64,000 nucleotides of DNA, taken from Janthinobacterium psychrotolerans (GTDB lineage Bacteria > Pseudomonadota > Gammaproteobacteria > Burkholderiales > Burkholderiaceae_D). A program made the translations under genes and the position numbers. The number at the start of each line of letters is the position of its first letter. Position 1 is the stretch's first letter. Where the stretch lies: positions 1 through 64,000 of the forward strand of contig NZ_LOCQ01000044.1 in the NCBI RefSeq assembly GCF_001677885.1, given 5' to 3'. Shown piece after piece: positions 7,585 through 16,842 of the stretch. The notes under the pieces were generated by a model. It did not search any database. It saw only the letters and a list, made by a program, of their open reading frames with translations, and was not told the DNA's origin.

Positions 7585-7989
7585 TTATTCGCTAGCGGGA
7601 GATTGTTCCACAATTACGAAGGCGACGGCGTACTCCTCCTCGTCGCTGATGGTCACTTGCGCACTCAGGCGATGCTGCGCCATGAAGTCCGCCAGCACGC
7701 CGCTGCAGACGATCATCGGCTTGCCGCTCGGATGGTTCAGCATCTGCGCGGCGGGCCAGGTCATCGGCATGCGCAGGCCCAGGCCGATCGCCTTGGAAAA
7801 CGCTTCCTTGGCGGCAAAGCGGGTGGCCAGGAAACGCACGCCGCGCACGGCATTTTTGGCGCTGCGGGCGCGGAATTTTTCCAGTTCCTGCGGCCCCAGT
7901 ATCTTTTTGGCAAAGCGCTCGCCATGGCGCTCGAGCGCCGCTGCGATGCGCGGGATCTTGCAGATATCGGTGCCTATGCCGTAGATCAT
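7585..7989 (-). CDS. acpS: Holo-[acyl-carrier-protein] synthase
   Basis: A 134-residue 4'-phosphopantetheinyl transferase that attaches the CoA-derived arm to the serine of AcpP (encoded in this window at 19418-19657). The Mg-binding signature is present: [14 protein letters not shown] at the N-terminus (D8) and [15 protein letters not shown] (KEA motif). The start overlaps the stop of pdxJ by one base (TAATG), indicating translational coupling. This pdxJ-acpS pair is conserved in many proteobacteria. Confidence 0.96.
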   Translation of the reverse strand: MIYGIGTDICKIPRIAAALERHGERFAKKILGPQELEKFRARSAKNAVRGVRFLATRFAAKEAFSKAIGLGLRMPMTWPAAQMLNHPSGKPMIVCSGVLADFMAQHRLSAQVTISDEEEYAVAFVIVEQSPASE

Positions 7990-8756
7990 TACTTGCCCGC
8001 CCGGTTGCCAACACGCGTGGCGACCATGATGGCCTTCATTTCGCGCACGGCGTTTTCCCAGCCGACAAACACGGCGTGGGCGACGATGGCGTGGCCGATA
8101 TTGAGTTCGGCAATATCGGCAATCGCGGCGATCGCCTGCACATTGGTGTAATGCAAACCGTGGCCCGCATTGACCTTCAGGCCACGCGTGGCGCCAAACA
8201 GCACGCCGGCCTTGATGCGTTCCAGTTCGGCCAGTTGCGCCTCGCCTTCGGCGTCGGCATAGCGGCCCGTGTGCAGCTCGATCACGGGCGCGCCCATCTC
8301 GGCGGCGGCGGCGATCTGCGCCTCATCGGCATCGATGAACAGGCTGACGCGAATGCCCTCGCCTTGCAGTTGCTTGACGGCCGCCGACACTTCCTTGTAG
8401 TAGCGCACCACGTCCAGGCCGCCTTCGGTGGTCACTTCGGTGCGCTTTTCCGGCACCAGGCAAACGTCCGCCGGCCTGATGCGGCATGCGAAATCGATCA
8501 TCTCGGCGGTCACGGCCGCCTCCAGGTTCATGCGCGTGAGCAACTGCGGCGCGATGGCGATCACGTCGGCGTCCTTGATATGGCGGCGGTCTTCGCGCAG
8601 GTGCAGGGTGATGCAATCGGCGCCGGCCTGTTCGGCCAGCAGGGCCGCGCGCAACGGATCGGGATAGGCGGTGCCGCGCGCATTGCGCAGGGTGGCCACG
8701 TGGTCGATATTGACGCCCAGGTCGATGACGGGGCCGGCAGGCTGCAAAAAGCTCAT
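7989..8756 (-). CDS. pdxJ: Pyridoxine 5'-phosphate synthase
   Basis: A 255-residue TIM-barrel enzyme that condenses 1-deoxyxylulose 5-phosphate with 3-amino-2-oxopropyl phosphate to give pyridoxine 5'-phosphate in vitamin B6 synthesis. Motifs are [18 protein letters not shown] at the N-terminus, [30 protein letters not shown] and [13 protein letters not shown] near the end. The start at [14 protein letters not shown] was chosen because it sits just before the first conserved strand and has GGA 8 nt upstream; an in-frame ATG 30 nt further up gives a non-conserved leader. Confidence 0.95.
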   Translation of the reverse strand: MSFLQPAGPVIDLGVNIDHVATLRNARGTAYPDPLRAALLAEQAGADCITLHLREDRRHIKDADVIAIAPQLLTRMNLEAAVTAEMIDFACRIRPADVCLVPEKRTEVTTEGGLDVVRYYKEVSAAVKQLQGEGIRVSLFIDADEAQIAAAAEMGAPVIELHTGRYADAEGEAQLAELERIKAGVLFGATRGLKVNAGHGLHYTNVQAIAAIADIAELNIGHAIVAHAVFVGWENAVREMKAIMVATRVGNRAGK

Positions 8757-8789
8757 GGTAATGTCCGTGGTAACTATAGTGGTCAAATA

Positions 8790-9611
8790 TTACAACTGCA
8801 TCAAATCGATCAGCATCTGGCGCGTGTTCAGGGTCGCGCCACCGAGCTGGTGGGCCAGCAAAAAGCGCATCAGCGTCTTGCTTTGCGCCTGCGTGGCGGC
8901 GTCCGTGTAATCTTCGCATTCCATGTCGAGCAGGGTCTTGCCGGTGATGCGCGGCCAGGCGTCGCCAGCCTGGGCCGGGCGGGGCCCGCGCTCGGGGTCG
9001 ACCACATAGATCTGTCCAGCCTGCACCGGCTGGCGCGTGCCGGTGCAGCGCACCAGGTCCGCCGCCACCCCGGTTTCCTTCAACAGCGCGCGCTCGAACT
9101 TGCGCAGCACGATGGGCGCCGGCTCATTGTGCGCCAGTTGGTTCAAGGTCGCAACGTAGTGGTCGAACAGGACCGGATGCGGATCGTCGCGCGCCAGCAG
9201 CTTGACCAGCAATTCGTTCAGGTAGAAGCCGCACAGCAAGGCGGTCTTTTCCAGCGGCAGCATGCCGCCGACCCATTCGGCGCCCGTCAAAATACGCAGC
9301 TCGGACTTGCCGGTCCAGCCCGCCTGCAGCGGCTGGAAGGTCTGCAACACGCCACGCAATTGCGAATGGGGCCGCTTGGCGCCCTTGGCAACGAGCGCGA
9401 TACGGCCAAAGTCGCGCGTCAGCACGTCGATGATCAGGCTGGTTTCCTTGTGGGGATAGCTGTGCAGCACAAAGGCTGGCTGGCCCGTGACGCGGCCATC
9501 GCGCCCGGGCGGGCGGCTGGCGATGCGCCGCGGCGCTGGCGGGGATGGCACGGCGGCGCCCTGCACCGTGGCAGGCGCGCTGGCTGGCAGCGCTGGCGTG
9601 GTAATGCTCAT
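8790..9611 (-). CDS. recO: DNA repair protein RecO
   Basis: A 273-residue recombination mediator that helps load RecA on SSB-coated DNA in the RecFOR pathway. The OB-fold starts at about residue 44 ([20 protein letters not shown]), followed by [13 protein letters not shown] and the helical C-terminal part ending LMQL. Unlike some RecO proteins there is no four-cysteine zinc motif. The first 43 residues are Pro/Ala-rich and not part of the normal fold. They may be a real tail, or the true start may be a later in-frame GTG near VTGQPAF. The gene is 28 bp downstream of era. Confidence 0.92.
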   Translation of the reverse strand: MSITTPALPASAPATVQGAAVPSPPAPRRIASRPPGRDGRVTGQPAFVLHSYPHKETSLIIDVLTRDFGRIALVAKGAKRPHSQLRGVLQTFQPLQAGWTGKSELRILTGAEWVGGMLPLEKTALLCGFYLNELLVKLLARDDPHPVLFDHYVATLNQLAHNEPAPIVLRKFERALLKETGVAADLVRCTGTRQPVQAGQIYVVDPERGPRPAQAGDAWPRITGKTLLDMECEDYTDAATQAQSKTLMRFLLAHQLGGATLNTRQMLIDLMQL

Positions 9612-9639
9612 GCGTGTGGCGTCATCCCCTGGCGTGGAC

Positions 9640-10542
9640 TTACTCGTAGCCGTAGGCGCGCAGCCCCGCCTCGTTGTCGGCCCAACCCGATTTGACCTTG
9701 ACCCAGATTTCCAGATAGACCGGGCCGCCGAACAGCTTTTCCATGTCCAGGCGGGCCTGGGTCGACACGTCCTTCAGGCGCGCGCCCTTGTTACCGATAA
9801 TCATCGATTTATGCGTATCGCGCTCGACCAGGATGGCGGCAAACACGCGGCGCAAGTCGCCCTCCTGCTCGAATTTCTCGATCAATACCGTGCTGGTGTA
9901 CGGCAGTTCGTCGCCGACAAAGCGGAACAGTTTTTCGCGCACGATTTCGGAGGCAAGGAATTTTTCGCTGCGGTCGGTGATATCGTCCGGTCCGAAGATG
10001 GGCTGGTTTTCCGGCAGGAAGCGCTTGATCTCGTTCTGCAAGCCTTCCAGCTGGAAATGCAGCTTGGCCGAGACCGGCACAATGGCGGCAAAGTCGCGCA
10101 TCGCGGCGACTTTTTGCGCGAACGGCAGCAGCACGGCCTTGTCTTTCACGCGGTCCGACTTGTTGATCACCAGGATGCATGGCACTTCCTTCGGCAGCAA
10201 GTCCATCACCTGCTGGTCGGCCGGGCCAAAGGTTCCCGCCTCGATCACGTACAGGATCACATCCGAGGAAATCAGGGTGTTGGTGACGGTTTTGTTGAGC
10301 GTCTTGTTCAGTGCGTTCGAGTGGCGCGTCTGGAAGCCGGGCGTGTCGACGTAGATGAACTGCGCGTCGGGCACGGTCTGGATGCCGGTGATGCGGTGGC
10401 GCGTGGTTTGCGCCTTGCGCGAAGTGATGCTGACCTTCGCGCCGATCAGCACGTTCATCAGGGTCGATTTGCCCACGTTGGGGCGGCCCACGATGGCGAT
10501 ATAGCCGCAGCGGAAGTTGTCGGGCATTTTGGTGGCTGTCAT
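9640..10542 (-). CDS. era: GTPase Era
   Basis: A 300-residue GTPase that binds the 3' end of 16S rRNA and acts in 30S subunit maturation at the membrane. The G domain has [12 protein letters not shown] (G1), the switch I region, DTPG (G3) and NKSDRVKD (G4). The C-terminal KH domain contains [20 protein letters not shown]. The ATG overlaps the rnc stop by four bases (ATGA), the classical coupled rnc-era arrangement. Confidence 0.97.
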   Translation of the reverse strand: MTATKMPDNFRCGYIAIVGRPNVGKSTLMNVLIGAKVSITSRKAQTTRHRITGIQTVPDAQFIYVDTPGFQTRHSNALNKTLNKTVTNTLISSDVILYVIEAGTFGPADQQVMDLLPKEVPCILVINKSDRVKDKAVLLPFAQKVAAMRDFAAIVPVSAKLHFQLEGLQNEIKRFLPENQPIFGPDDITDRSEKFLASEIVREKLFRFVGDELPYTSTVLIEKFEQEGDLRRVFAAILVERDTHKSMIIGNKGARLKDVSTQARLDMEKLFGGPVYLEIWVKVKSGWADNEAGLRAYGYE

Positions 10543-11342
10543 GCTGGTGTCGATTTCTGTTGAGTATGAGCGGCGACGGCGGCGTCGTCGCTCTGGATGG
10601 TGGCAATGCCGGCCAGCTTGAGCTGGGCGGCGCGCGGTTTGGGCTTGCGGCTGGCGGCGGGCGACTTCAGCAGTGCCTGCTCGGCCACCTCCAGCGCCAG
10701 TTTGGCGGCGGCTTGCTCACCGGCGCGGCGGCTTCCGCCACGGCCGTAGACCTGGATATTCAATTTGGGCACCAGGCATTCGATCTCGAATTCCTGGCTG
10801 TGGGCGGCGCCGTGGGTGGCCACCACATTGTATTGTGGCAGCGAGATTTTTTTGCTCTGCAAGAATTCCTGCAGCAGGGTCTTGGCATCCTTGCCCAAGG
10901 TTTGCGGATCGACCGAGTCGAGGATGGGAATATAAAAAGCGCGGATCACGGCGCTGGCGGCGTCGAAACCGGTATCGAGGAAGATGGCCCCGAGCAACGC
11001 TTCGAGGGTATCGGCCAGGATCGACGGGCGGCGGAAGCCGCCCGACTTCAGTTCGCCTTCGCCCAGGCGCAGGAACTGCGACAGTTCCAGCTTTTGCGCG
11101 ATTTCATACAGCGACTGCTGCTTGACCAGGTTGGCGCGCAGGCGCGACAGGTCGCCCTCGTCGATGGCCTTGAAGCGCTCGTACAGAATGGACGCGACCA
11201 CGCAGTTGAGGATGGAGTCGCCGAGGAATTCCAGCCGCTCATTATGCAAACTGCTGTGGCTACGATGCGTCAAGGCTTGCTGCAACAGGCCAGCATCCTG
11301 GAACGTATAACCTAGACGGGTTTGCAATAGCTGAAGATTCAT
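10539..11342 (-). CDS. rnc: Ribonuclease III
   Basis: A 267-residue double-strand-specific endoribonuclease processing rRNA precursors and structured mRNAs. The catalytic signature [13 protein letters not shown] lies near residue 35, and the second acidic cluster ([15 protein letters not shown]) follows. A double-stranded RNA-binding domain covers about 145-220 ([14 protein letters not shown] ... [19 protein letters not shown]). The tail of about 45 residues is Ala/Lys-rich and outside the usual fold. The start [14 protein letters not shown] matches the family; an ATG 33 nt upstream adds a non-conserved leader. Confidence 0.96.
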   Translation of the reverse strand: MNLQLLQTRLGYTFQDAGLLQQALTHRSHSSLHNERLEFLGDSILNCVVASILYERFKAIDEGDLSRLRANLVKQQSLYEIAQKLELSQFLRLGEGELKSGGFRRPSILADTLEALLGAIFLDTGFDAASAVIRAFYIPILDSVDPQTLGKDAKTLLQEFLQSKKISLPQYNVVATHGAAHSQEFEIECLVPKLNIQVYGRGGSRRAGEQAAAKLALEVAEQALLKSPAASRKPKPRAAQLKLAGIATIQSDDAAVAAHTQQKSTPA

Positions 11343-11432
11343 TGTTGGTTCTGTGTCATCTGATTGAGTCGGCATGCCGGCGCAGGTATCGGGCGCACGG
11401 CATGCGGGGTTGCCCCGGGGGGCCAGGACGGC

Positions 11433-12350
11433 TTAGTGGATGCCGCCCACGCGTTTCGGATTGCTGAAGTTCATCCATACCAGGAAGGCCTTGCCGACGA
11501 TATTCTCGTTCGGCACGAAGCCCCAGTAACGGCTGTCCGCGCTATTGTCGCGGTTGTCGCCCATCATGAAATAATTCCCTGCTGGTACCGTGCACGTAAA
11601 ACCATCTTCGTTGTAGTCGCACGCTTCCTTGTGCGGGAAGTCGGTGACCTGGCCCAGGTTCAGGGTCGGCGCCGGATCGTCATTGAGGATGCGGTGGCTC
11701 ACGCCCGTCAGGTTTTCTTCCAGCTGCTTGTGGTACACGGTGCTTTCGTCGTCGAGGTAGTCGTCGAGCGGCGTGTAGGTGACCGGCTTGCCGTTGACGC
11801 TCAAGCGCTTGTTGTCATAGGTGATTTTATCACCAGGCACGCCGATCACGCGCTTGATGTAGTCCTGCGACATATCTTTCGGATACTTGAACACCATCAC
11901 GTCGCCGCGTTGCGGATCATTGACTTCGATGATGCGCTTGTTGACGATCGGCAAACGAATGCCGTAGGTGAACTTGTTTACCAAGATCAGGTCGCCCACC
12001 AGCAAGGTCGGCACCATCGAGCTCGACGGGATCTTGAACGGCTCGTACAAAAACGAACGCAGGCAGAACACCATGGCGATCACGGGAAAGAAGCTGCCCG
12101 AATACTCGACCCAGGTTGGCTGGCGCAGCAGCCCCGCTTCGATCGCGGCGCGGCCGCCGCCATGTTCCGACTTGATGCCTTCGGCGGCCAGCCTGGACTG
12201 GCGCGCGTCAAAGTCAGCCAGCGCGCGGTCGGCCGCCAGGCGGCGCTGTTTTGACAAATAAAATACGTCCAGGCACCAGATCAAGCCGGTGATCACCATC
12301 AGGACGAACAAAATCAGCGCGAAATTTCCTAAAATCACTTGCAGGTTCAT
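11433..12350 (-). CDS. lepB: Signal peptidase I
   Basis: A 305-residue inner-membrane protease that removes signal peptides from secreted pre-proteins. Two N-terminal membrane segments (about 5-30 and 84-100) are followed by the catalytic serine in IPSSSMVPTL (S111) and the general-base lysine in YIKRVIG (K166). The C-terminal box GDNRDNSADSRYWGFVP is complete. It sits 3 bp downstream of lepA, the usual lepA-lepB operon, and upstream of rnc. Confidence 0.96.
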   Translation of the reverse strand: MNLQVILGNFALILFVLMVITGLIWCLDVFYLSKQRRLAADRALADFDARQSRLAAEGIKSEHGGGRAAIEAGLLRQPTWVEYSGSFFPVIAMVFCLRSFLYEPFKIPSSSMVPTLLVGDLILVNKFTYGIRLPIVNKRIIEVNDPQRGDVMVFKYPKDMSQDYIKRVIGVPGDKITYDNKRLSVNGKPVTYTPLDDYLDDESTVYHKQLEENLTGVSHRILNDDPAPTLNLGQVTDFPHKEACDYNEDGFTCTVPAGNYFMMGDNRDNSADSRYWGFVPNENIVGKAFLVWMNFSNPKRVGGIH

Positions 12351-12353
12351 GTG

Positions 12354-14144
12354 TTAACCATCCACTTGTAAGATTGCCAGGAAGGCTTCTTGTGGAATCT
12401 CCACGGAACCCACTTGCTTCATGCGCTTCTTGCCGGCCTTTTGCTTTTCCAGCAGTTTTTTCTTGCGGCTGATATCACCGCCGTAGCACTTGGCCAGCAC
12501 GTTCTTGCGCAGCGCTTTGACGTTTTCACGCGAAATGATGTTGGCGCCGATGGTGGCCTGGATGGCCACATCGAACATCTGGCGCGGGATCAGTTCGCGC
12601 ATCTTGGCGGCCACCTGGCGGCCACGGTACTGGCTGTTCGAACGGTGCACGATAATGGCCAGCGCATCGACTTTTTCGCTGTTGATCAGCATGTCGACCT
12701 TGACCACGTCGGCGGCGCGGTATTCCTTGAACTCGTAGTCCATCGAAGCATAGCCGCGCGAGGTCGATTTCAGGCGGTCGAAGAAGTCCAGCACGATCTC
12801 GGCCATCGGCATTTCATAGATCAGCTTGACCTGGCGGCCGTGGTAGCTCATGTCCATCTGGATGCCGCGCTTGGCGATACACAGGGTGATCACCGAGCCC
12901 ACATATTCCTGCGGCATGTACAGGTTGACCGTGACGATAGGCTCGCGCACTTCCTCGATGCGCGACGGGTCGGGCATCTTCGACGGATTGTCGACATTGA
13001 TCAGACTGCCGTCGCGCTGCACCACCTCGTACACCACGGTCGGCGCGGTGGTGATCAGGTCCATGTCGAATTCGCGCTCGAGGCGCTCCTGCACGATTTC
13101 CATGTGCAGCAGGCCCAGGAAGCCGCAGCGGAAGCCGAAGCCCAGCGCCTGCGACACTTCCGGCTCGTACATCAGGGCCGCGTCGTTCAGTTTCAGTTTT
13201 TCCAGCGAGTCGCGCAGTGCGTCGTACTGGTTCGCCTCGACCGGGAACAGGCCGGCAAACACTTGCGGCTGCACTTCCTTAAAGCCTGGCAATGGCGCGC
13301 TGGCAGGACGGCTGGCCAGGGTGACGGTGTCGCCGACCTTGGCGGCCTTCAATTCCTTGATGCCGGCAATAATGAACCCCACCTGCCCCGCCGACAATTG
13401 CGGCAAGGACTGCGAGCGCGGCGAAAACACGCCGATGTCTTCCACCAGCTGCACCGAATCGGTGGCCATCAGGCGAATCTTGTCTTTCGGCTTCAAGGTG
13501 CCGTTAACCACGCGCACCAGCATCACCACGCCGACATAGGCGTCGTACCAGGAGTCGACGATCAGTGCCTGCAGCGGCGCATCCGGGTCACCTTTTGGTG
13601 GCGGCACCTTGACGATCAGTTGCTCCAGCACATCGAGCACGCCCAAGCCGGTCTTGGCCGAGCAATGCACGGCGTCGCCTGCATCGATGCCGATCACGTC
13701 TTCGATTTCGGCGATCGCGTTCGGCGGATCGGCGTTCGGCAAGTCGATCTTATTCAAGACCGGCACCACTTCCACGCCCAGGTCCAGCGCCGTGTAGCAG
13801 TTGGCGACGGTTTGCGCTTCCACGCCCTGCGAGGCGTCGACCACCAGCAGCGCACCTTCGCAGGCGGACAGCGAGCGCGACACTTCGTAGCTGAAGTCGA
13901 CGTGGCCGGGCGTATCGATCAGGTTCAGGTTGTAGATCTGGCCATCGCGCGCCTTGTAGTGCAGGGCCGCCGTTTGCGCCTTGATGGTAATGCCGCGTTC
14001 GCGCTCCAGATCCATCGAATCGAGCACCTGCGCCTCCATCTCGCGGTCGGACAAGCCGCCACATAATTGAATGATGCGGTCAGCCAGGGTCGATTTACCG
14101 TGGTCAATATGGGCGATGATGGAGAAATTGCGTATGTTATTCAT
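12354..14144 (-). CDS. lepA: Elongation factor 4 (LepA)
   Basis: A 596-residue ribosome-binding translational GTPase (EF4). The G1 motif is [14 protein letters not shown] (residues 9-22), switch II is DTPGHVDF and NKIDLP is G4. EF-G-like domains II, III and V follow, and the LepA-specific C-terminal domain ends with [20 protein letters not shown]. The length is typical. The 250-bp leader upstream carries a strong hairpin terminator and other structured DNA. Confidence 0.97.
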   Translation of the reverse strand: MNNIRNFSIIAHIDHGKSTLADRIIQLCGGLSDREMEAQVLDSMDLERERGITIKAQTAALHYKARDGQIYNLNLIDTPGHVDFSYEVSRSLSACEGALLVVDASQGVEAQTVANCYTALDLGVEVVPVLNKIDLPNADPPNAIAEIEDVIGIDAGDAVHCSAKTGLGVLDVLEQLIVKVPPPKGDPDAPLQALIVDSWYDAYVGVVMLVRVVNGTLKPKDKIRLMATDSVQLVEDIGVFSPRSQSLPQLSAGQVGFIIAGIKELKAAKVGDTVTLASRPASAPLPGFKEVQPQVFAGLFPVEANQYDALRDSLEKLKLNDAALMYEPEVSQALGFGFRCGFLGLLHMEIVQERLEREFDMDLITTAPTVVYEVVQRDGSLINVDNPSKMPDPSRIEEVREPIVTVNLYMPQEYVGSVITLCIAKRGIQMDMSYHGRQVKLIYEMPMAEIVLDFFDRLKSTSRGYASMDYEFKEYRAADVVKVDMLINSEKVDALAIIVHRSNSQYRGRQVAAKMRELIPRQMFDVAIQATIGANIISRENVKALRKNVLAKCYGGDISRKKKLLEKQKAGKKRMKQVGSVEIPQEAFLAILQVDG

Positions 14145-14236
14145 TAACTAATATGTGTGCGAGTGACAACACTGCTTTAACAGGAATCAAGGGGATCATG
14201 CCCGGGCCAAACCCGGCACCCCGCTCATGATGAAAA

Positions 14237-14278
14237 AAGCGCTCCGGGCAGGACATTTGCATGTCCAGGCGAGCGCTT
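14237..14278 (-). terminator. Intrinsic terminator upstream of lepA
   Basis: On the minus strand GCGCTC and GAGCGC enclose an inner stem GGACAT/ATGTCC, and the 3' arm is followed by TTTTTT. It would stop leftward transcripts coming from the 14398-14652 gene or from a short RNA starting within 14290-14330. On the plus strand the T run is only four, so it is mainly leftward. Confidence 0.75.
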
Positions 14279-14330
14279 TTGAAGCGACATAAGCTGCTGC
14301 TGCGGACAGGAGCTTTTTCGACCTCCCCAT
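14238..14330 (-). ncRNA. Candidate small RNA ending at the lepA-upstream terminator
   Basis: A TAAAAT box on the minus strand (about 14331-14336) lies just upstream of a 90-100 nt stretch. The stretch contains one imperfect hairpin (AAGCTCCTG ... CAGCAGCTT) and then the strong intrinsic terminator. No reading frame of note lies inside. This layout could be a short RNA or simply the end of the upstream gene's mRNA; no convincing -35 box is seen. Confidence 0.25.
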
Positions 14331-14397
14331 TTTACCGGATTTCAGAGTAGAAAGCCCGTCTTTCAGCGGCAGGCTCCCGGGCGGCGATGCAAATCAG

Positions 14398-14652
14398 TCA
14401 TTTGCCTTGCGCCAGATAATGGCGCACAGCCGCTTCGTCGAGGAAGTAATGGCATAGCTCGGGCTGCGCCAGGGCGCCGTACAGCACCGGCACCAGCTCG
14501 TCGAAGCGCGCCAGCAGGGTCGCATCGGCCGAGTCATCGATATCGATGACCTCGACCGTGAACGGTTTCTCGGGCGTTTGCAATAGTTGCAGGGCGTCGA
14601 GCATGTCCTGGCAAAGGTGGCAGTAGCTGCGGGAGTAGAGGGTGAAGTGCAT
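14398..14652 (-). CDS. Glutaredoxin-like thioredoxin-fold protein
   Basis: An 84-residue protein of the short glutaredoxin-like family (DUF836 type). It starts MHFTLYSRSYCHLCQDM with a CxxC active site (YCHLC), then a helix and the strand VEVIDIDDSADATLLARF. The cis-Pro region is VPVLYG. Such proteins are often encoded between degP/mucD and lepA in beta- and gamma-proteobacteria, as here. A redox or disulfide-handling role is likely; the partner is unknown. Confidence 0.82.
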   Translation of the reverse strand: MHFTLYSRSYCHLCQDMLDALQLLQTPEKPFTVEVIDIDDSADATLLARFDELVPVLYGALAQPELCHYFLDEAAVRHYLAQGK

Positions 14653-14710
14653 ACGTCGGTGGTTGGCAGCGGAAGTCGGGGGTCGGACGGGGACGCCGGA
14701 TCCCGGCGGG

Positions 14711-14737
14711 CGAATTCAAGCCTATGGCTTGAATTCG
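14711..14737. repeat. Perfect 12-bp inverted repeat downstream of degP
   Basis: CGAATTCAAGCC and GGCTTGAATTCG flank a 3-nt TAT loop, 26 bp past the degP-type gene stop. It can form a very stable hairpin but has no T tract. It may protect the 3' end of the protease mRNA, end it in a Rho-dependent way, or be a dispersed repeat. Confidence 0.6.
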
Positions 14738-14762
14738 TATCCCGAAGGGACTGACCGTCAAG

Positions 14763-16265
14763 TTACTTGGCCGACGGGCGCAGGGACACGAATTGCGTCG
14801 TCTCGCCGCGGCGCACCAGCAGTGCCGAGGTTTTCTTCGGATCGAGCTTGCTGACCAGCGCGTTGAACTGCCTGGCGTCGCGCACGGCGACGTTGTTCAG
14901 TTGCAGGATCACGTCGCCAGGCTGCAGGCCCGCCAGGGCCGCCACGCCGTCGGCGTCATCGACCAGCACGCCGGCATCGATTTTCAACTCCTGCTTTTTG
15001 GCAGCCGGCACGTCGCTGACCTTCAGGCCCAGCGCGTTGCTGGTCTGCGCTTCCGGCTGCTTGTTGGTCGCCTTGCTGGCGGTTTTATCGCCTTCCAGTT
15101 CGGCCACCGTGACCGGCAGCTCGTGCTGGGCGCCCTTGCGCCAGACGGTGATGGTGGCCTTGCCGTTGACGGCGGCGCCGCCCACCAGCCGCGGCAGGTC
15201 GGACGAACGTTCGATCCGGGTGCCGTTGAATTTGAGGATAATGTCGCCGGGCTTGACACCGGCCTTGTCGGCCGGGCCGCCGGGCTCGACCATCGACACT
15301 TGCGCACCCTTGGCGTTTGGCAAGCCCAGCGATTCGGCCACTTCCTTGCTCACCTCGCCGATCTGCACGCCGATGCGTCCGCGCACCACTTTGCCGGTCT
15401 TTTTCAGCTGCTCGCCGACACGCATGGCTTCATCGATGGGCACGGCAAACGAAATGCCGTTGTAGGCGCCGGACAAGGTGGCGATCTGCGAATTGATGCC
15501 GATCACTTCGCCGCGCAGGTTGATCAGCGGGCCGCCCGAGTTGCCCGGATTGACGGCGACGTCGCTCTGGATCAGCGGCAAGTAGTCGCCCGTATCGCGC
15601 GACTTGGCAGAAATAATGCCGGCCGTCACCGTATTTTCCAGGTTGAACGGCGAACCGATGGCGATCACCCACTCGCCGACGCGGATCTTTTCCGAGTCGC
15701 CGATGGTCACGCGCGGCAGGCTGGCGCCCTCGATTTTCAGCAGCGCCACGTCGGTGCGCGCGTCGGCGCCGATCACCTTGGCCTTGAATTCGCGTTTATC
15801 CGTCAGCGTCACATACACTTCGTCGGCGCCGTCGACCACGTGCGCATTGCTGAGCACGTAGCCATCGGCGGAAATGATAAAGCCGGAGCCGACGCCGCGC
15901 TGCACCTCCTGTTCCTGCGGCGCGCGGCGGCTGCGCGGGTCCTGCTGGCGCGGCGTCGGCATGGCGCCGCCGAAGAAGCGGCGCAGGAATTCCTGCATTT
16001 CCTGTTCGTCGCTGCCGCCGGCGGCGGCGCCGCCCATTTTCAGCCGTTCAGTGGTGCGGATATTGACGACGGCCGGGCCGACGGCGTCGACCAGATCGGC
16101 AAAGTCCGGCAATTGCACCGAGCGCACGGCGGGCGCGGCCGCCTGGGCCGGCGCGGCGAGGCCCAGCATGGCGGGCGCAAAGAAGACGCCAGCGGTCCCC
16201 AGACACAAGGCGGAAAGCGTCTTCGCTGAAAACGTTTTGCTGTGGTCACAAATATTTTTTTTCAT
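14763..16265 (-). CDS. Periplasmic serine protease/chaperone, DegP/MucD (Do) family
   Basis: A 500-residue HtrA-family protease. A signal-peptide-like N-terminus ends near APAQAAAP (residues 38-45). The catalytic triad is H142 (SNAHVVDG), D172 (RTDVALLKI) and S243 (NPGNSGGPL). Two PDZ domains follow (about 270-360 and 400-495, each with GDIILKFN or GDVILQLN). It degrades or refolds misfolded envelope proteins. The start at MKKNICDHSKTF was chosen because an upstream in-frame ATG gives a leader that spoils the signal peptide. It lies downstream of rpoE-rseA, as mucD does in the sigma-E locus. Confidence 0.93.
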   Translation of the reverse strand: MKKNICDHSKTFSAKTLSALCLGTAGVFFAPAMLGLAAPAQAAAPAVRSVQLPDFADLVDAVGPAVVNIRTTERLKMGGAAAGGSDEQEMQEFLRRFFGGAMPTPRQQDPRSRRAPQEQEVQRGVGSGFIISADGYVLSNAHVVDGADEVYVTLTDKREFKAKVIGADARTDVALLKIEGASLPRVTIGDSEKIRVGEWVIAIGSPFNLENTVTAGIISAKSRDTGDYLPLIQSDVAVNPGNSGGPLINLRGEVIGINSQIATLSGAYNGISFAVPIDEAMRVGEQLKKTGKVVRGRIGVQIGEVSKEVAESLGLPNAKGAQVSMVEPGGPADKAGVKPGDIILKFNGTRIERSSDLPRLVGGAAVNGKATITVWRKGAQHELPVTVAELEGDKTASKATNKQPEAQTSNALGLKVSDVPAAKKQELKIDAGVLVDDADGVAALAGLQPGDVILQLNNVAVRDARQFNALVSKLDPKKTSALLVRRGETTQFVSLRPSAK

Positions 16266-16459
16266 GGAGTTATCTTTTCGAACGTTAGTCGGAGCTGGCT
16301 GCCTGCCCCACGCGACGGCCACCGGCGCGCGCCAGGGGCAACATGGCAAACCGTACAACAATATATCGCATAAGCAAGATATCGCTTGCAGACAGTGTCA
16401 ATCGTGCAGAAGGCAGGTGTCAAGAGGGAGCGGCCGGCATTAAGCCAGGCGTAAGCGGA

Positions 16460-16765
16460 CTAGCGCTGGGGAACGATGCCGATATCGAGCTGTTCGACCG
16501 CCGGCGCGACAGTGGCCAGGACAGCGGCCGGTGCGGGCGCGGCTTCGCCCGCCAGGCGCCTGGCCAGCCGGGCCTCGAAGCCGGCGCTCAGGGCAACCCC
16601 ATCCTGCCCGGTGCGCAGCGCCTCGCCGATCAGGCGATACGCCTGCCAGGCCTGCCGCCCTGCATCGGTATCGAGCGCGGCAAAGGCCAGTTCGAGTTCG
16701 TGGGCCGCCAGTTCGCCATCGGCCAGGGCCGAAATATGCTCTTGCAATCCTGGATGTGTGTCCAT
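16460..16765 (-). CDS. rseA: Short RseA-like anti-sigma-E factor
   Basis: A 101-residue protein starting MDTHPGLQEHISALADGELA, the RseA N-terminal sigma-binding domain pattern (helix with SALADGEL, then AWQAYRLIGEALR). Family members normally continue with a transmembrane segment and a periplasmic domain of roughly 80-100 residues. Here the protein ends after an Ala/Pro-rich stretch (AAPAPAAVLATVAPAVEQ) with no membrane segment, so it should be cytoplasmic. Two adjacent ATGs exist; the second fits AGGA better. It follows rpoE, and there is no rseB before degP. Confidence 0.82.
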   Translation of the reverse strand: MDTHPGLQEHISALADGELAAHELELAFAALDTDAGRQAWQAYRLIGEALRTGQDGVALSAGFEARLARRLAGEAAPAPAAVLATVAPAVEQLDIGIVPQR

Positions 16766-16842
16766 CATGGGGTCCTGCCAAAGTAATGAGGTGCTGCGTG
16801 AAGTGCTGACTGAATTGGTGCAGATTGCTCATGGTCAATGCA

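Noticed and set aside
5663-7984. A 773-codon open frame on the plus strand opposite uvrC and acpS
   Set aside because: It is antisense to two well-supported genes, is rich in His/Gln/Arg as expected from the reverse of GC-rich coding DNA, and has no domain pattern.
14238-14330. 4.5S (SRP) RNA upstream of lepA
   Set aside because: The conserved GGAAGCAGC-type tetraloop domain of SRP RNA is absent, so only an unassigned small RNA candidate is listed.
16266-16459. Missing rseB hidden in the gap between rseA and degP
   Set aside because: The gap is only 194 bp and no frame shows a signal peptide or MucB/RseB pattern.
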